Source: Glaciecola sp. UBA2563
Lineage (GTDB): Bacteria > Pseudomonadota > Gammaproteobacteria > Enterobacterales > Alteromonadaceae
DNA: 64,000 nucleotides
Direction: 5' to 3'
Assembly: GCA_002340325.1 (NCBI GenBank)
Contig: DDLV01000095.1
Coordinates: 23,296 to 87,295, forward strand
Shown piece by piece: positions 36,702 through 46,032 of the stretch (positions within the stretch are counted from its first letter, which is position 1; each line of letters begins with the position of its first letter). Position numbers and translations under genes: made by a program. The notes under the pieces were generated by a model, which was not told where the DNA came from, searched no databases, and saw nothing but the letters and a program-made list of their open reading frames with translations.

Positions 36702-38546
36702 ATGCCAAAACTACGTTCAGCGACAACAACACAGGGCCGAAATATGGCCGGTGCGCGTGCGCTTTGGCGCGCGACTGGAATGAAGGATACCGATTTTGGT
36801 AAACCAATAGTTGCGATTGCTAACTCTTTCACGCAATTTGTCCCAGGTCATGTGCATTTAAAAGACTTAGGTCAACTGGTAGCCAAGAGTATTGAAGAAG
36901 CAGGTGGTGTGGCAAAAGAGTTCAATACCATCGCTGTCGACGATGGTATTGCCATGGGACATAGTGGCATGCTTTACAGTCTGCCTTCTCGCGAAATCAT
37001 TGCTGATGCTGTTGAATATATGGTGAACGCACATTGTGCTGATGCACTCGTTTGCATTTCCAACTGCGATAAAATCACGCCTGGAATGTTAATGGCGGCC
37101 ATGCGCCTTAATATACCTGTTGTGTTTGTATCAGGTGGCCCGATGGAGGCTGGTAAAACAAAGTTATCCGACCAATTGATAAAACTCGACCTTGTGGATG
37201 CAATGGTTGCTGCAGCGGATGACTCAGTCTCAGAACAAGACAGCGAACAAATAGAGCGTTCAGCATGTCCCACTTGTGGCTCATGCTCCGGTATGTTTAC
37301 TGCCAATTCAATGAACTGCTTGACGGAAGCGCTCGGGCTTTCTTTGCCAGGCAATGGTTCAACACTCGCAACCCACGCCGATAGAGAGCAATTATTTATA
37401 AGAGCAGGAAAGGTTATCGTCGACCTTTGTCATCGTTGGTATGGACAAGATGATCCAACAGCACTGCCTAGAAATATCGCCAATTTCAACGCATTTGAAA
37501 ACGCGATGAGCCTTGATATTGCAATGGGCGGCTCCACAAATACTATCCTGCATTTGCTTGCTGCCGCGATTGAAGGCGAAATTGACTTTGATATGCGAGA
37601 CATCGACCGTTTGTCTCGCAGAGTACCACATCTATGCAAAGTGGCACCCTCCACACCTGAATACCATATGGAGGATGTGCATCGCGCCGGTGGTGTACTT
37701 GGAATTTTAAATGAATTAAATAAAGCAGACTTGTTGCATGCTGATGCATCGCATGTATTGGATAAACCAATTTCTGATATTATTGCGGATTGGGACGTTA
37801 CCAATGCATCAAACACAAACGCAATCAACTTTTACAAAGCAGGGCCAGCGGGCATAAGAACGACCAAGGCATTTAGTCAGGATTGCAGGTATCCTAGCGT
37901 AGATGATGATCGCGAAAACGGCTGTATTCGAAACCGAAAAAATGCATATAGCCAAGACGGTGGGTTAGCTGTCCTCTATGGCAATCTTGCTGAAAATGGA
38001 TGTATCGTCAAGACCGCTGGCGTTGACGAATCGATTCTTAAATTTTCAGGCGCCGCAAGAGTATATGAGAGTCAAGATGATGCAGTTTCTGGGATCCTAA
38101 ATGACGAAGTAAAGGCGGGTGAGGTTGTAGTCATCCGTTACGAAGGTCCCAAGGGAGGGCCGGGTATGCAAGAGATGCTTTACCCAACTTCATATCTCAA
38201 ATCAAAGGGTCTTGGTAAAGCATGTGCACTGATCACCGATGGCCGTTTTTCAGGTGGCACTAGCGGATTATCAATTGGACATTGTTCACCAGAAGCCGCC
38301 AGTGGCGGCGGAATAGGATTAGTGCAAGACGGCGATAAAATTGAAATCGATATACCAGGCCGATCAATTCATCTGGTATTGTCAGACGAAGAACTTAACG
38401 CCCGGCGTCAACAGATGGAACAGCGAGATGCGCCATGGCAGCCGATTAACAGAGATCGCGAAGTTTCAACCTCACTTAAAATTTTTGCTATGATGGCAAC
38501 GAGTGCAGATAAGGGTGCTGTTCGTGACCCATCCAAAATAAGATAA
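36702..38546 (+). CDS. ilvD: Dihydroxy-acid dehydratase
   Basis: Iron-sulphur enzyme that dehydrates dihydroxy acids to keto acids in branched-chain amino-acid synthesis. Conserved cysteines occur in ISNCDKITPGML and ACPTCGSCSGMFTANSMNC, and the C-terminal TDGRFSGGTSGLSIGHCSPE matches the family. 614 residues, as in E. coli. It lies 74 bp after ilvE and 24 bp before ilvA, forming one biosynthetic operon. Confidence 0.97.
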   Translation: MPKLRSATTTQGRNMAGARALWRATGMKDTDFGKPIVAIANSFTQFVPGHVHLKDLGQLVAKSIEEAGGVAKEFNTIAVDDGIAMGHSGMLYSLPSREIIADAVEYMVNAHCADALVCISNCDKITPGMLMAAMRLNIPVVFVSGGPMEAGKTKLSDQLIKLDLVDAMVAAADDSVSEQDSEQIERSACPTCGSCSGMFTANSMNCLTEALGLSLPGNGSTLATHADREQLFIRAGKVIVDLCHRWYGQDDPTALPRNIANFNAFENAMSLDIAMGGSTNTILHLLAAAIEGEIDFDMRDIDRLSRRVPHLCKVAPSTPEYHMEDVHRAGGVLGILNELNKADLLHADASHVLDKPISDIIADWDVTNASNTNAINFYKAGPAGIRTTKAFSQDCRYPSVDDDRENGCIRNRKNAYSQDGGLAVLYGNLAENGCIVKTAGVDESILKFSGAARVYESQDDAVSGILNDEVKAGEVVVIRYEGPKGGPGMQEMLYPTSYLKSKGLGKACALITDGRFSGGTSGLSIGHCSPEAASGGGIGLVQDGDKIEIDIPGRSIHLVLSDEELNARRQQMEQRDAPWQPINRDREVSTSLKIFAMMATSADKGAVRDPSKIR

Positions 38547-38570
38547 GCAAATTCGCAACGAGTATAATTG

Positions 38571-40106
38571 ATGGCAAGGTCAGAACTAGATTACTTAGTG
38601 CATATATTAAGAGCACCAGTGTATAACGCAGCCATAATGACTGACGTGTCCGTTATGCAGCGATTATCTGATGAAATCGATAATAAAGTCTTTTTGAAAC
38701 GTGAAGACCAACAACCTGTTAAATCATTCAAACTGCGCGGTGCCTACAATTGTATAGCGCAGCTATCGGATGAGCTTAAAGCTACGGGCGTGATCGCAGC
38801 GTCAGCTGGAAATCATGCCCAAGGTGTTGCATATGCCGCAAAAGCGATGAACATTAACGCAAGCATCGTAATGCCCGAAACCACACCAGAAATTAAAGTC
38901 GACGCTGTAAAAAAGTTTGGTGGAAATAACGTTGAAGTGATTTTGCATGGTACGAGTTTCGATCAGGCGAGTGAACATGCCAACGCGCTGTGCGAGACGC
39001 GCGAATTGACGATGATCCCGCCATTCGACCACGAAGATGTCATCGCGGGTCAAGGCACGATCGGTAAAGAGCTTTTAGAGCAAATATCACACATTGATTA
39101 TCTATTCCTGGCCGTTGGTGGCGGTGGGTTAGCAGCTGGTGTCGGTGTTTATGTGAAAAAGATAAACCCCGATATCCGCATCGTCGCTGTCGAGTCTGAT
39201 GAGTCAGCATGTCTAAAAGCGGCGCTCGAAGCAGGTAGGCCCGTGACCTTGCCTAATGTAGGGATTTTTGCAGATGGTGTTGCGGTTAAAACCATGGGCG
39301 CAGAAGCTTTTCGTGTCTGTCAGCGTGTCGTTGATGAAGTGGTGACGGTGACAAACGATGAAATATGTGCCGCGATAAAAGATATTTTTGATGATACGCG
39401 TGTCATCGCTGAGCCTGCGGGCGCCTTGTCTATTGCCGCAATGAGGAAGTATGCTAAACAGCATAAGTTAACGAACAAGCACTTCGCCGGCATATTGTGT
39501 GGAGCAAATATCAACTTTCACACGTTGAGATATGTGTCTGAAAGATGCGAGCTCGGTGAACAAAAAGAAGCCGTATTTGCGGTAAGAATTCCCGAACAGC
39601 GAGGCTCTTTTAGAAATTTTTGTGCTCAGCTTGAAGGCGCCATCATTACAGAGTTCAACTATCGTTATTCATCAAGTGACGAGGCGCATGTATTTGTTGG
39701 TGTCAAGCTCAAAAGAGGAAGAGCGGAACTATATGAGTTACTACAAAAGCTGGCAGATAACGGATATACCTGCTTTGACTTGAGTGAAAACGAACTCGCG
39801 AAACTGCATGTTAGACACATGGTCGGGGGCCGACCGGCTTCTCGTCTCTCGGAGCGACTCTACTCCTTTTCTTTTCCAGAATATCCTGGCGCTTTGATGC
39901 AATTTTTAAATACCCTAGGTCAAAAATGGAATATTACGTTGTTCCACTATCGTAACCATGGTGCGGCGCAAGGGTTAGTATTAGCCGGATTCGAAGTTGA
40001 TGATAGTAAGCACTTACTTCTATTGGATTACCTCGAAGAGTTGGGGTTTGATTTCGAAGAACAATCTGACAACCCGGCTTATCAGTTTTTCTTGGCTAAT
40101 GCATAA
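38571..40106 (+). CDS. ilvA: Threonine ammonia-lyase, biosynthetic
   Basis: Deaminates threonine to 2-oxobutanoate, the committed step of isoleucine synthesis. PLP lysine is in PVKSFKLRGAYN, the glycine loop in VGGGGLAAGVGVY. Two ACT-like regulatory domains follow (about 325-510), so feedback inhibition by isoleucine is expected. 511 residues from the ATG at 38571; a TTG codon directly precedes it. Last gene of the ilvE-D-A operon, with a terminator downstream. Confidence 0.95.
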   Translation: MARSELDYLVHILRAPVYNAAIMTDVSVMQRLSDEIDNKVFLKREDQQPVKSFKLRGAYNCIAQLSDELKATGVIAASAGNHAQGVAYAAKAMNINASIVMPETTPEIKVDAVKKFGGNNVEVILHGTSFDQASEHANALCETRELTMIPPFDHEDVIAGQGTIGKELLEQISHIDYLFLAVGGGGLAAGVGVYVKKINPDIRIVAVESDESACLKAALEAGRPVTLPNVGIFADGVAVKTMGAEAFRVCQRVVDEVVTVTNDEICAAIKDIFDDTRVIAEPAGALSIAAMRKYAKQHKLTNKHFAGILCGANINFHTLRYVSERCELGEQKEAVFAVRIPEQRGSFRNFCAQLEGAIITEFNYRYSSSDEAHVFVGVKLKRGRAELYELLQKLADNGYTCFDLSENELAKLHVRHMVGGRPASRLSERLYSFSFPEYPGALMQFLNTLGQKWNITLFHYRNHGAAQGLVLAGFEVDDSKHLLLLDYLEELGFDFEEQSDNPAYQFFLANA

Positions 40107-40132
40107 ATTTAGCTTTCGTGTAACGACGTAAC

Positions 40133-40162
40133 AATCCTTGCTTACCACAAGCAGGGATTTTT
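40133..40162 (+). terminator. Rho-independent terminator of the ilvE-D-A operon
   Basis: AATCCTTGCTT-ACCAC-AAGCAGGGATT forms an 11-bp stem with one G-U pair, followed by TTT. It lies 26 bp past the ilvA stop. Confidence 0.75.
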
Positions 40163-40235
40163 GCCGTATACTCTTATCATTCATTTCAGATTTAAGCGCA
40201 CAGGTTTTTAATTATCTGCCGCGCGAAATTAATAT

Positions 40236-41276
40236 ATGACTGTTTATCAAAATCAAGCTGAACAAATTGGCAACACTGATTTATTAAAAATTGAATCGCT
40301 GTCACGGTTAACGGGTAGTGATATCTATATCAAATGTGAACACCAAAACCCCGGTGGTTCAATCAAAGACCGAGCGGCACTAAGGATGGTGCAAGACGCA
40401 ATGGCGTCTGGCGAGCTGAAACCGGGAATGAGCATTGTTGAGGGGACTGCAGGAAATACAGGAATCGGTCTGGCGTTGGTGGCAAAAGCGTTGGGTTTTG
40501 ACATGTTGACGGTGATGCCTAGCGGGCAAACGCCAGAAAAGGAAAGAATGATCCAGTTACACGGCGCCCAGCTTAAATTGGTCGCGCCATGTCCGTTCAA
40601 AGATCCAGCCCATTTTTATCATACCGCAAAGCGAATTGGTCAGGAAAATGAAGACTACTGGTGGGCAAATCAGTTCGAGAATCTGAGTAACTTTAGTGCG
40701 CACTATGAAGGAACCGGCCCTGAAATTTGGCGGCAAACCGACGGGAAGATTTCAGCCTTGGTGTCGGTTTGTGGCACAGGAGGTACAATTGCCGGGTGTT
40801 CAGCGTATCTCAAAACACAAAACAGTAATATTAAAAACTGGTTAGTAGATCCAGATGGTTCAGGGATTTTTAATTATCTAAAACACGGTGAATACAAGTC
40901 TTCTGGTAGTTCATTTACCGAAGGCATTGGAATTATGCGATTGGTCGAGAATTTTAAGCAAGCAAAACTCGACCATGCTGTAAATCTTCCCGACCAAGAT
41001 CTTGTTACGCTATCTCGTTTTGTTAGAGATAATGACGGTATCGTACTGGGCAGTAGCTCGGCATTGAATGTTTCTGGTGCTATTTTCGCTGCAGCGAAAA
41101 TGGGCCCTGGCAACTGCATTGTCACGTTTTCTTGTGATGCAGGTGAACGCTCTTTTTCAAAGCTTTACAATGAGGCGTATCTGACAGATAGAGAAATTGA
41201 TATCAACTTCAGAAGCATGGAGGAAATGTATCAAGCGTATGAATCCGAAAATGGACCTGAATATCTAACCCTATAG
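40236..41276 (+). CDS. Cysteine synthase family PLP enzyme
   Basis: 346 residues. The PLP lysine is Lys44 in GGSIKDRAA; the substrate loop EGTAGNTGIG and the phosphate-binding CGTGGTIAG are present. These mark the cysteine synthase/cystathionine beta-synthase group. It is somewhat longer than CysK (about 320) and has a C-terminal extension (FRSMEEMYQAYESENGPEYL), so it may be a secondary O-acetylserine sulfhydrylase or use another sulfur donor. It has its own upstream region and is not part of the ilv operon. Confidence 0.85.
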   Translation: MTVYQNQAEQIGNTDLLKIESLSRLTGSDIYIKCEHQNPGGSIKDRAALRMVQDAMASGELKPGMSIVEGTAGNTGIGLALVAKALGFDMLTVMPSGQTPEKERMIQLHGAQLKLVAPCPFKDPAHFYHTAKRIGQENEDYWWANQFENLSNFSAHYEGTGPEIWRQTDGKISALVSVCGTGGTIAGCSAYLKTQNSNIKNWLVDPDGSGIFNYLKHGEYKSSGSSFTEGIGIMRLVENFKQAKLDHAVNLPDQDLVTLSRFVRDNDGIVLGSSSALNVSGAIFAAAKMGPGNCIVTFSCDAGERSFSKLYNEAYLTDREIDINFRSMEEMYQAYESENGPEYLTL

Positions 41277-41282
41277 TTAATC

Positions 41283-43715
41283 CTATATCTGCTCTAAATG
41301 CTGAATGATTTCATCGCTGACCAAGGGTTCGATCGCCTCTTTAAGTGCTGCGGTCGCTTCATTAAATGCGAGTGCGCCATCTTCTGTGCTGTCTATGAGA
41401 TCATTGTCTTTTAATGCTGCGATGAACGTCGCCAACACGTTTTTATCGTAAAACTCGGGAGAGCTTAACCCATAAAGCGTTGATAATCGCTCTGCAATAG
41501 TGACGGATTGCCGTTCAAGCGTCGCTCTGCTAATACTGCTTTCGCCCTCAAGAATGCGCAGGACAACCGCGTATCGTTGCCATGTTTCTTGCATTGTTCG
41601 ACTCAGGAGCCAAAAGGTATTAAAGCTGGGATGGGACGGTTCAGGTACAGTAATATATTTCCCTTTCTGATTTAACATGCCTGTCTGTTTAAAGTGCGCA
41701 ATTAGTGCTTCAGAATACTCGAGTGCTTCTTCAACGGATTGGTGCATAAAAAATTCGCGTTTTAACAACGGAAATAATCGTTTTACGTATGATAATATTT
41801 CTTTCTTTTCCAAACGTTTAGCATTGAATACGACGCCGGCGATCAGGCTCGAAATAGCGAACATGTGGATAATATTATTTCGGTAAAATGTCAAAAAGAC
41901 AGCAGTACCATCTTTTGGCGATACCATTTCACCGAACTCATCTTGAGACTGCTCAAACCTGTTTAAAGCCAAGGTTCTATCAACTAAATCTTCAGCGCAT
42001 TCATCAGGTAAGGTTGAGTCGTCACTATACGGAACCTCACTGAATAGTTTGAGGAAGTCTCCGATGGCGTTAATCAACTCTTTTTTGCTCATAATCATCG
42101 TTTTCGAGCTCAATAAGCACAACGCCAGCAGCGCAGTGCCGTTTAAGGCACTGGCGCGATTTATCCTCGACATGATGGTAGTGGCAAGCTGATTAACCGC
42201 GGGTGTTAACCATTTGGGTTTTCGTTCAGAACTCTCTTGGTGATCTCGCCAGTCAGGAACGCTATCATCTAGAAATGTAGTCAGGCCAATAGGCTGTCCA
42301 AAGTTCACGAATCCGTGCCCGTAATTTTTCAACTTTCTAATGGCAGAAAACACTTGTACGGGTGATTCTTTCTTTTTCGACTTTCCTTTGAGCTCTTTCA
42401 TGTAGCTTTTGACTTCCATGACATGCTCATACCCTATATACACGGGTACGATTGACACGGGGCGGTTGATACCTTTTATGATGGTTTGTAAGGTCATTGC
42501 AAGCATCCCCGTTTTTGGAGGCAGCAAGCGACCAGTCCGACTGCGCCCTCCTTCAGGGAAATATTTAACCGAGTAGCCTTTATTAAATAGCAGATCTAGA
42601 TATTCTCTGAACACGGCTGTGTAAAGTTTGTTTCCAGCAAAGCTTCGTCTTAGAAAAAATGCACCACAACGCCTTAAAATCGGACCAGCTGGCCAAAAAT
42701 TTAGATTAATGCCAGCGGCTATATGGGGTGTAACCAGTCCTTCATGGTAAATGACATAGGTCAGTAGAAGATAATCCATGTGACTTCGATGGCAGGGTAC
42801 ATAAATGATTTCATGACCATGCTGCGCGAGTTCTCTTACGCGCTCAGAATGTTCAATGTCGATTCCATCATAAACTTTGTTCCAAATGCGTCCAAGCAAA
42901 CGATCGCCAATCCTGATCAGGCCTTCGCGGTAATCCGCCGCAATTTCATCAACGTATTTTTTGGCCTGAGCGCGAGCTTCAGTTGGATTAATCGATTTAT
43001 CACTTACTTCCTCATTGATAGCGACTTTAACACTCTCAGACCCTAATACTGCGTTGTAAAGTGTGCTGCGTTCTAACAAAGTGGGGCCACTCAGCGTTTG
43101 CCGCTTTCGCTGAAAGTGTGTACGTGCTACTCGAATGAGTTTCTGCGCGATTTGCTGATCGCTGCCATGTTGGTCAGCAAGATACCGCGTTGATACTGCG
43201 GGTGAATAGCTCACAAAGTTATCACGGCCAAAATACAAAACGATAAACATCTTTCTAAGCCAGTTTGGAGACGCTGTGCTGGCGACTAACTGTGCAAATC
43301 CTGATTTTTCTCTGCCAGCAGAGCGACCCCAAGTAACAAACACGGGAACAACTTGGAGATCGAGCTCAGGATATTCTCGATGCTCGGTGAACATTTCAGT
43401 AAACGTGTCTTCAATGTTTACCGGACGTATTTTGCTTGTCAGTAAACTCTTTGGGTGCTCTATGGAGAATCTGCGCTTTTGCTTTCGCCCCGCATATTCA
43501 ATGAGACTGAAAGGATCAGGCAAATTTAATTGTTCGGCGGATTTTTGCAAGGCAACTTGATCAGTAAATGATTCAGTTTGCATCAAATACAAAATGGGTT
43601 TGGTTTTATCGATGCCTAATTCTTGTTCCACATCGGCGGGTACGCTGTTTACTTTCACTAACCACGAAATTGGTTTGGTTAATAACCAGCGCAGTGATCT
43701 GGTAATGCTGTTCAT
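41283..43715 (-). CDS. plsB: Glycerol-3-phosphate 1-O-acyltransferase
   Basis: First acylation step of phospholipid synthesis at the inner membrane, using acyl-CoA or acyl-ACP. The acyltransferase motifs are present: HRSHMDYLLL (HX4D), FFLRRSFAGNKLY, FPEGGRSRTGRLLPPKTGM and VPVYIGYEHVME. The start is placed at MNSITRSLRWLLTKPISW (43715), matching family N termini and giving 810 residues; the ATG at 43886 would add an unrelated stretch. Divergent from lexA, an arrangement also seen in enterobacteria. Confidence 0.95.
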   Translation of the reverse strand: MNSITRSLRWLLTKPISWLVKVNSVPADVEQELGIDKTKPILYLMQTESFTDQVALQKSAEQLNLPDPFSLIEYAGRKQKRRFSIEHPKSLLTSKIRPVNIEDTFTEMFTEHREYPELDLQVVPVFVTWGRSAGREKSGFAQLVASTASPNWLRKMFIVLYFGRDNFVSYSPAVSTRYLADQHGSDQQIAQKLIRVARTHFQRKRQTLSGPTLLERSTLYNAVLGSESVKVAINEEVSDKSINPTEARAQAKKYVDEIAADYREGLIRIGDRLLGRIWNKVYDGIDIEHSERVRELAQHGHEIIYVPCHRSHMDYLLLTYVIYHEGLVTPHIAAGINLNFWPAGPILRRCGAFFLRRSFAGNKLYTAVFREYLDLLFNKGYSVKYFPEGGRSRTGRLLPPKTGMLAMTLQTIIKGINRPVSIVPVYIGYEHVMEVKSYMKELKGKSKKKESPVQVFSAIRKLKNYGHGFVNFGQPIGLTTFLDDSVPDWRDHQESSERKPKWLTPAVNQLATTIMSRINRASALNGTALLALCLLSSKTMIMSKKELINAIGDFLKLFSEVPYSDDSTLPDECAEDLVDRTLALNRFEQSQDEFGEMVSPKDGTAVFLTFYRNNIIHMFAISSLIAGVVFNAKRLEKKEILSYVKRLFPLLKREFFMHQSVEEALEYSEALIAHFKQTGMLNQKGKYITVPEPSHPSFNTFWLLSRTMQETWQRYAVVLRILEGESSISRATLERQSVTIAERLSTLYGLSSPEFYDKNVLATFIAALKDNDLIDSTEDGALAFNEATAALKEAIEPLVSDEIIQHLEQI

Positions 43716-43906
43716 CGATTGTCCATATCTGTTCTCATGAAAAAAGCTGCTCGGGAATAAAGATAAGCAACGGTCAAAAGCCTCCAACAAATGGCATAGC
43801 TCGGTAAATAACCTTTGGAATAATAGCATGTTATGTCGCGTAGTTGTTTGATGAAAATGGTTAATTTCCCTTGAGTTTTCGATCAAACGGCTTATACTGC
43901 CAATAA

Positions 43907-43922
43907 CTGTATAGAAAAACAG
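43907..43922 (+). promoter_or_regulatory. SOS (LexA) box
   Basis: CTGTATAGAAAAACAG fits the CTGT-N8-ACAG LexA consensus. It ends 7 bp before the lexA start, so autoregulation is expected. Only one box is evident, whereas E. coli lexA has two. Confidence 0.85.
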
Positions 43923-43929
43923 GCTGTTT

Positions 43930-44550
43930 ATGCGTCCACTAACTCAAAGGCAACAGGAAGTTCTCGATCTCATTAAGACGACTATGCTCGACACTGGAAT
44001 GCCACCAACAAGGGCTGAAATTGCTAGAGAACTTGGTTTTCGTTCAGCAAATGCTGCAGAAGAACACTTAAAAGCGCTCGCAAAAAAAGGGGTGATAGAA
44101 ATTCTTCCTGGCACTTCAAGAGGTATTAAACTGAATATCGACCTTGACGATGAAGTAGAGGAAGGCATTCCTTTAATTGGTCGCGTTGCAGCGGGTGAGC
44201 CCATCCTTGCCCAAGAACATGTAGAAGCACATTATAAAGTCGATCCAAATATGTTTAACCCTCAGGTGGATTACTTCTTGCGAGTCAGCGGTTTAAGTAT
44301 GAAAGATGTTGGAATAATGGACGGGGATTTGTTAGCTGTTCACAAAACTCAGGATGTGAGAAATGGTCAAGTTGTCGTTGCGAGAGTTGACGAAGATGTG
44401 ACAGTTAAGCGTTTGGAGAAAAAAGGTGCACAAGTCATTTTGCATGCAGAAAACGAGGAATTTGCACCAATTAAAGTCGATCTGGCAAGTCAATATTTCA
44501 CGATTGAAGGTCTCGCTGTCGGCGTTATAAGAGATTCCGGAAATTTTTAA
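43930..44550 (+). CDS. lexA: LexA repressor
   Basis: SOS repressor with self-cleavage activity. Winged helix at 1-70; the cleavage site is Ala88-Gly89 in RVAAGEP, and the catalytic dyad is Ser123 (SGLSMKD) and Lys160 (DVTVKRL). 206 residues. Preceded by an SOS box and followed by a strong terminator, so it is monocistronic here. The MATE gene of the DinF type that shares the lexA operon in E. coli is at 59.7 kb in this window instead. Confidence 0.97.
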   Translation: MRPLTQRQQEVLDLIKTTMLDTGMPPTRAEIARELGFRSANAAEEHLKALAKKGVIEILPGTSRGIKLNIDLDDEVEEGIPLIGRVAAGEPILAQEHVEAHYKVDPNMFNPQVDYFLRVSGLSMKDVGIMDGDLLAVHKTQDVRNGQVVVARVDEDVTVKRLEKKGAQVILHAENEEFAPIKVDLASQYFTIEGLAVGVIRDSGNF

Positions 44551-44875
44551 GGTTCGCTGAACTACAAACTGTTTATGGTGTAGGTATAAGCATATCTCTC
44601 GCATTTAACAAATACGGAAAAAGTTTTACAAAAAAAGCAAAAAATCCAGCCTCTGCGCTGGATTTTTTTTGATTCTTTGACTAAAAAGTCAAGTGTAAAA
44701 CATAAACAACGACTAATGGCTTAATTTTTTATTCAAATAACTGGACGATTGCTAATTAATAGTTAATCATATCGCTCCTTTTTCACATTCAACTAACAAT
44801 CAACACACTTTTCAGCCTAAAAGAGCAAAAACAAGCACAGATGGAAGGTGTGGCAGTCACTCGGGAGACAACAGT
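44551..44875. other. Intergenic stretch between lexA and the cox operon
   Basis: 325 bp holding the lexA terminator and the upstream region of coxB. AT-rich, with no coding potential seen; the cox promoter should lie in the right half, but no clear site was picked out. Confidence 0.5.
44643..44670 (+). terminator. Rho-independent terminator of lexA
   Basis: Stem AATCCAGC (44643-44650) with GCTGGATT (44657-44664) and a T-run to 44670. Confidence 0.9.
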
Positions 44876-46021
44876 GTGAAGTTACTCAAATCTGTCTTTT
44901 CAGGAACAGCACTACTACCATTTTTATTAATGGCACAGGAATCTGCGGACAGCCGAAGCGACCTTAATATGCGGGTCGGTGTTACCGACATTAGCGAGCA
45001 GGTCTACGGATTACACATGTTAATGTTTTGGATATGTGTTGCGATAGCAGTCGCTGTGTTCAGTGTTATGTTTTATTCAATGGTTAAGCACCGAAAGGCA
45101 GCCGGCCATAAGCCCGCAAATTTCCATGAGAATGTCAAAGTCGAAATTGTTTGGACTATTGTACCTTTCTTGATCCTTATCGGCATGGCGATTCCTGCAG
45201 CGAGCACCCTTATTGAAATGGAAGACACTAGCAAACCAGACATGACAGTACTGGTAACAGGTTCGCAGTGGAAATGGCATTATAAGTACATGGACAATGA
45301 AGTTGAGTTTTTCTCTACCCTCGCAACTCAGCGCGAGCAAATCGAGAATCAATTCCCTAAAGGCGAAAACTACCTTCTCGAAGTAGACCGCCCGCTTGTA
45401 ATTCCTACCGGACAGAAAGTGAGATTTCTAATTACATCTGATGACGTCATTCACAGCTGGTGGGTACCAGATTTTGCAGTTAAGAAAGATGCCAACCCTG
45501 GCTTCATAAATGAAGCATGGACAAGAGTTAATAAGCCTGGCGTGTATCGCGGCCAGTGTGCAGAATTGTGTGGGAAGGACCACGGATACATGCCAGTTGT
45601 TGTAATCGCAAAAGAACCAGCAGACTACGCGGCTTGGATCGGAGAACAAGAACGAATCGCACTTGAACGGCAAGCAGAAGAACAAAGGTTGCTTGCTATG
45701 AACATGAGCAAAGAAGAGCTCATGGCAACCGGTGAGCGTTCGTATAATGCTGTTTGTGCTGCTTGTCATCAGCCAAATGGCGAGGGATTACCTGGCGTGT
45801 TTCCAGCACTTAAAAATTCACCACTTATTATGAATGATTTAGAGGGCCATATCGACATCATCCTGAACGGTCGTACTGGCACGTCTATGCAGTCATTCTC
45901 AAGACAATTAACAATGTCAGAAATCGCAGCAGTTGTTACGTATACCCGTAATGCATGGGGCAATAACACTGGTGATATAGTTCAAGCAAAAGATGTTAAC
46001 GCAGTAATGCAAGGCGAGTAA
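44876..46021 (+). CDS. coxB: Cytochrome c oxidase subunit II with fused cytochrome c domain
   Basis: Takes electrons from cytochrome c into the oxidase. After a signal peptide (1-20), two membrane helices (about 45-70, 90-112) precede the CuA domain with His193, Cys228, Cys232, His236 and Met239 (CAELCGKDHGYM). A C-terminal class I cytochrome c domain follows (CAACH at 294-298, probable axial Met338 in GTSMQSF), marking a caa3-type subunit. GTG start, 381 residues. First gene of the oxidase operon, 11 bp before coxA. Confidence 0.95.
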   Translation: MKLLKSVFSGTALLPFLLMAQESADSRSDLNMRVGVTDISEQVYGLHMLMFWICVAIAVAVFSVMFYSMVKHRKAAGHKPANFHENVKVEIVWTIVPFLILIGMAIPAASTLIEMEDTSKPDMTVLVTGSQWKWHYKYMDNEVEFFSTLATQREQIENQFPKGENYLLEVDRPLVIPTGQKVRFLITSDDVIHSWWVPDFAVKKDANPGFINEAWTRVNKPGVYRGQCAELCGKDHGYMPVVVIAKEPADYAAWIGEQERIALERQAEEQRLLAMNMSKEELMATGERSYNAVCAACHQPNGEGLPGVFPALKNSPLIMNDLEGHIDIILNGRTGTSMQSFSRQLTMSEIAAVVTYTRNAWGNNTGDIVQAKDVNAVMQGE

Positions 46022-46032
46022 GAGGCGCGATC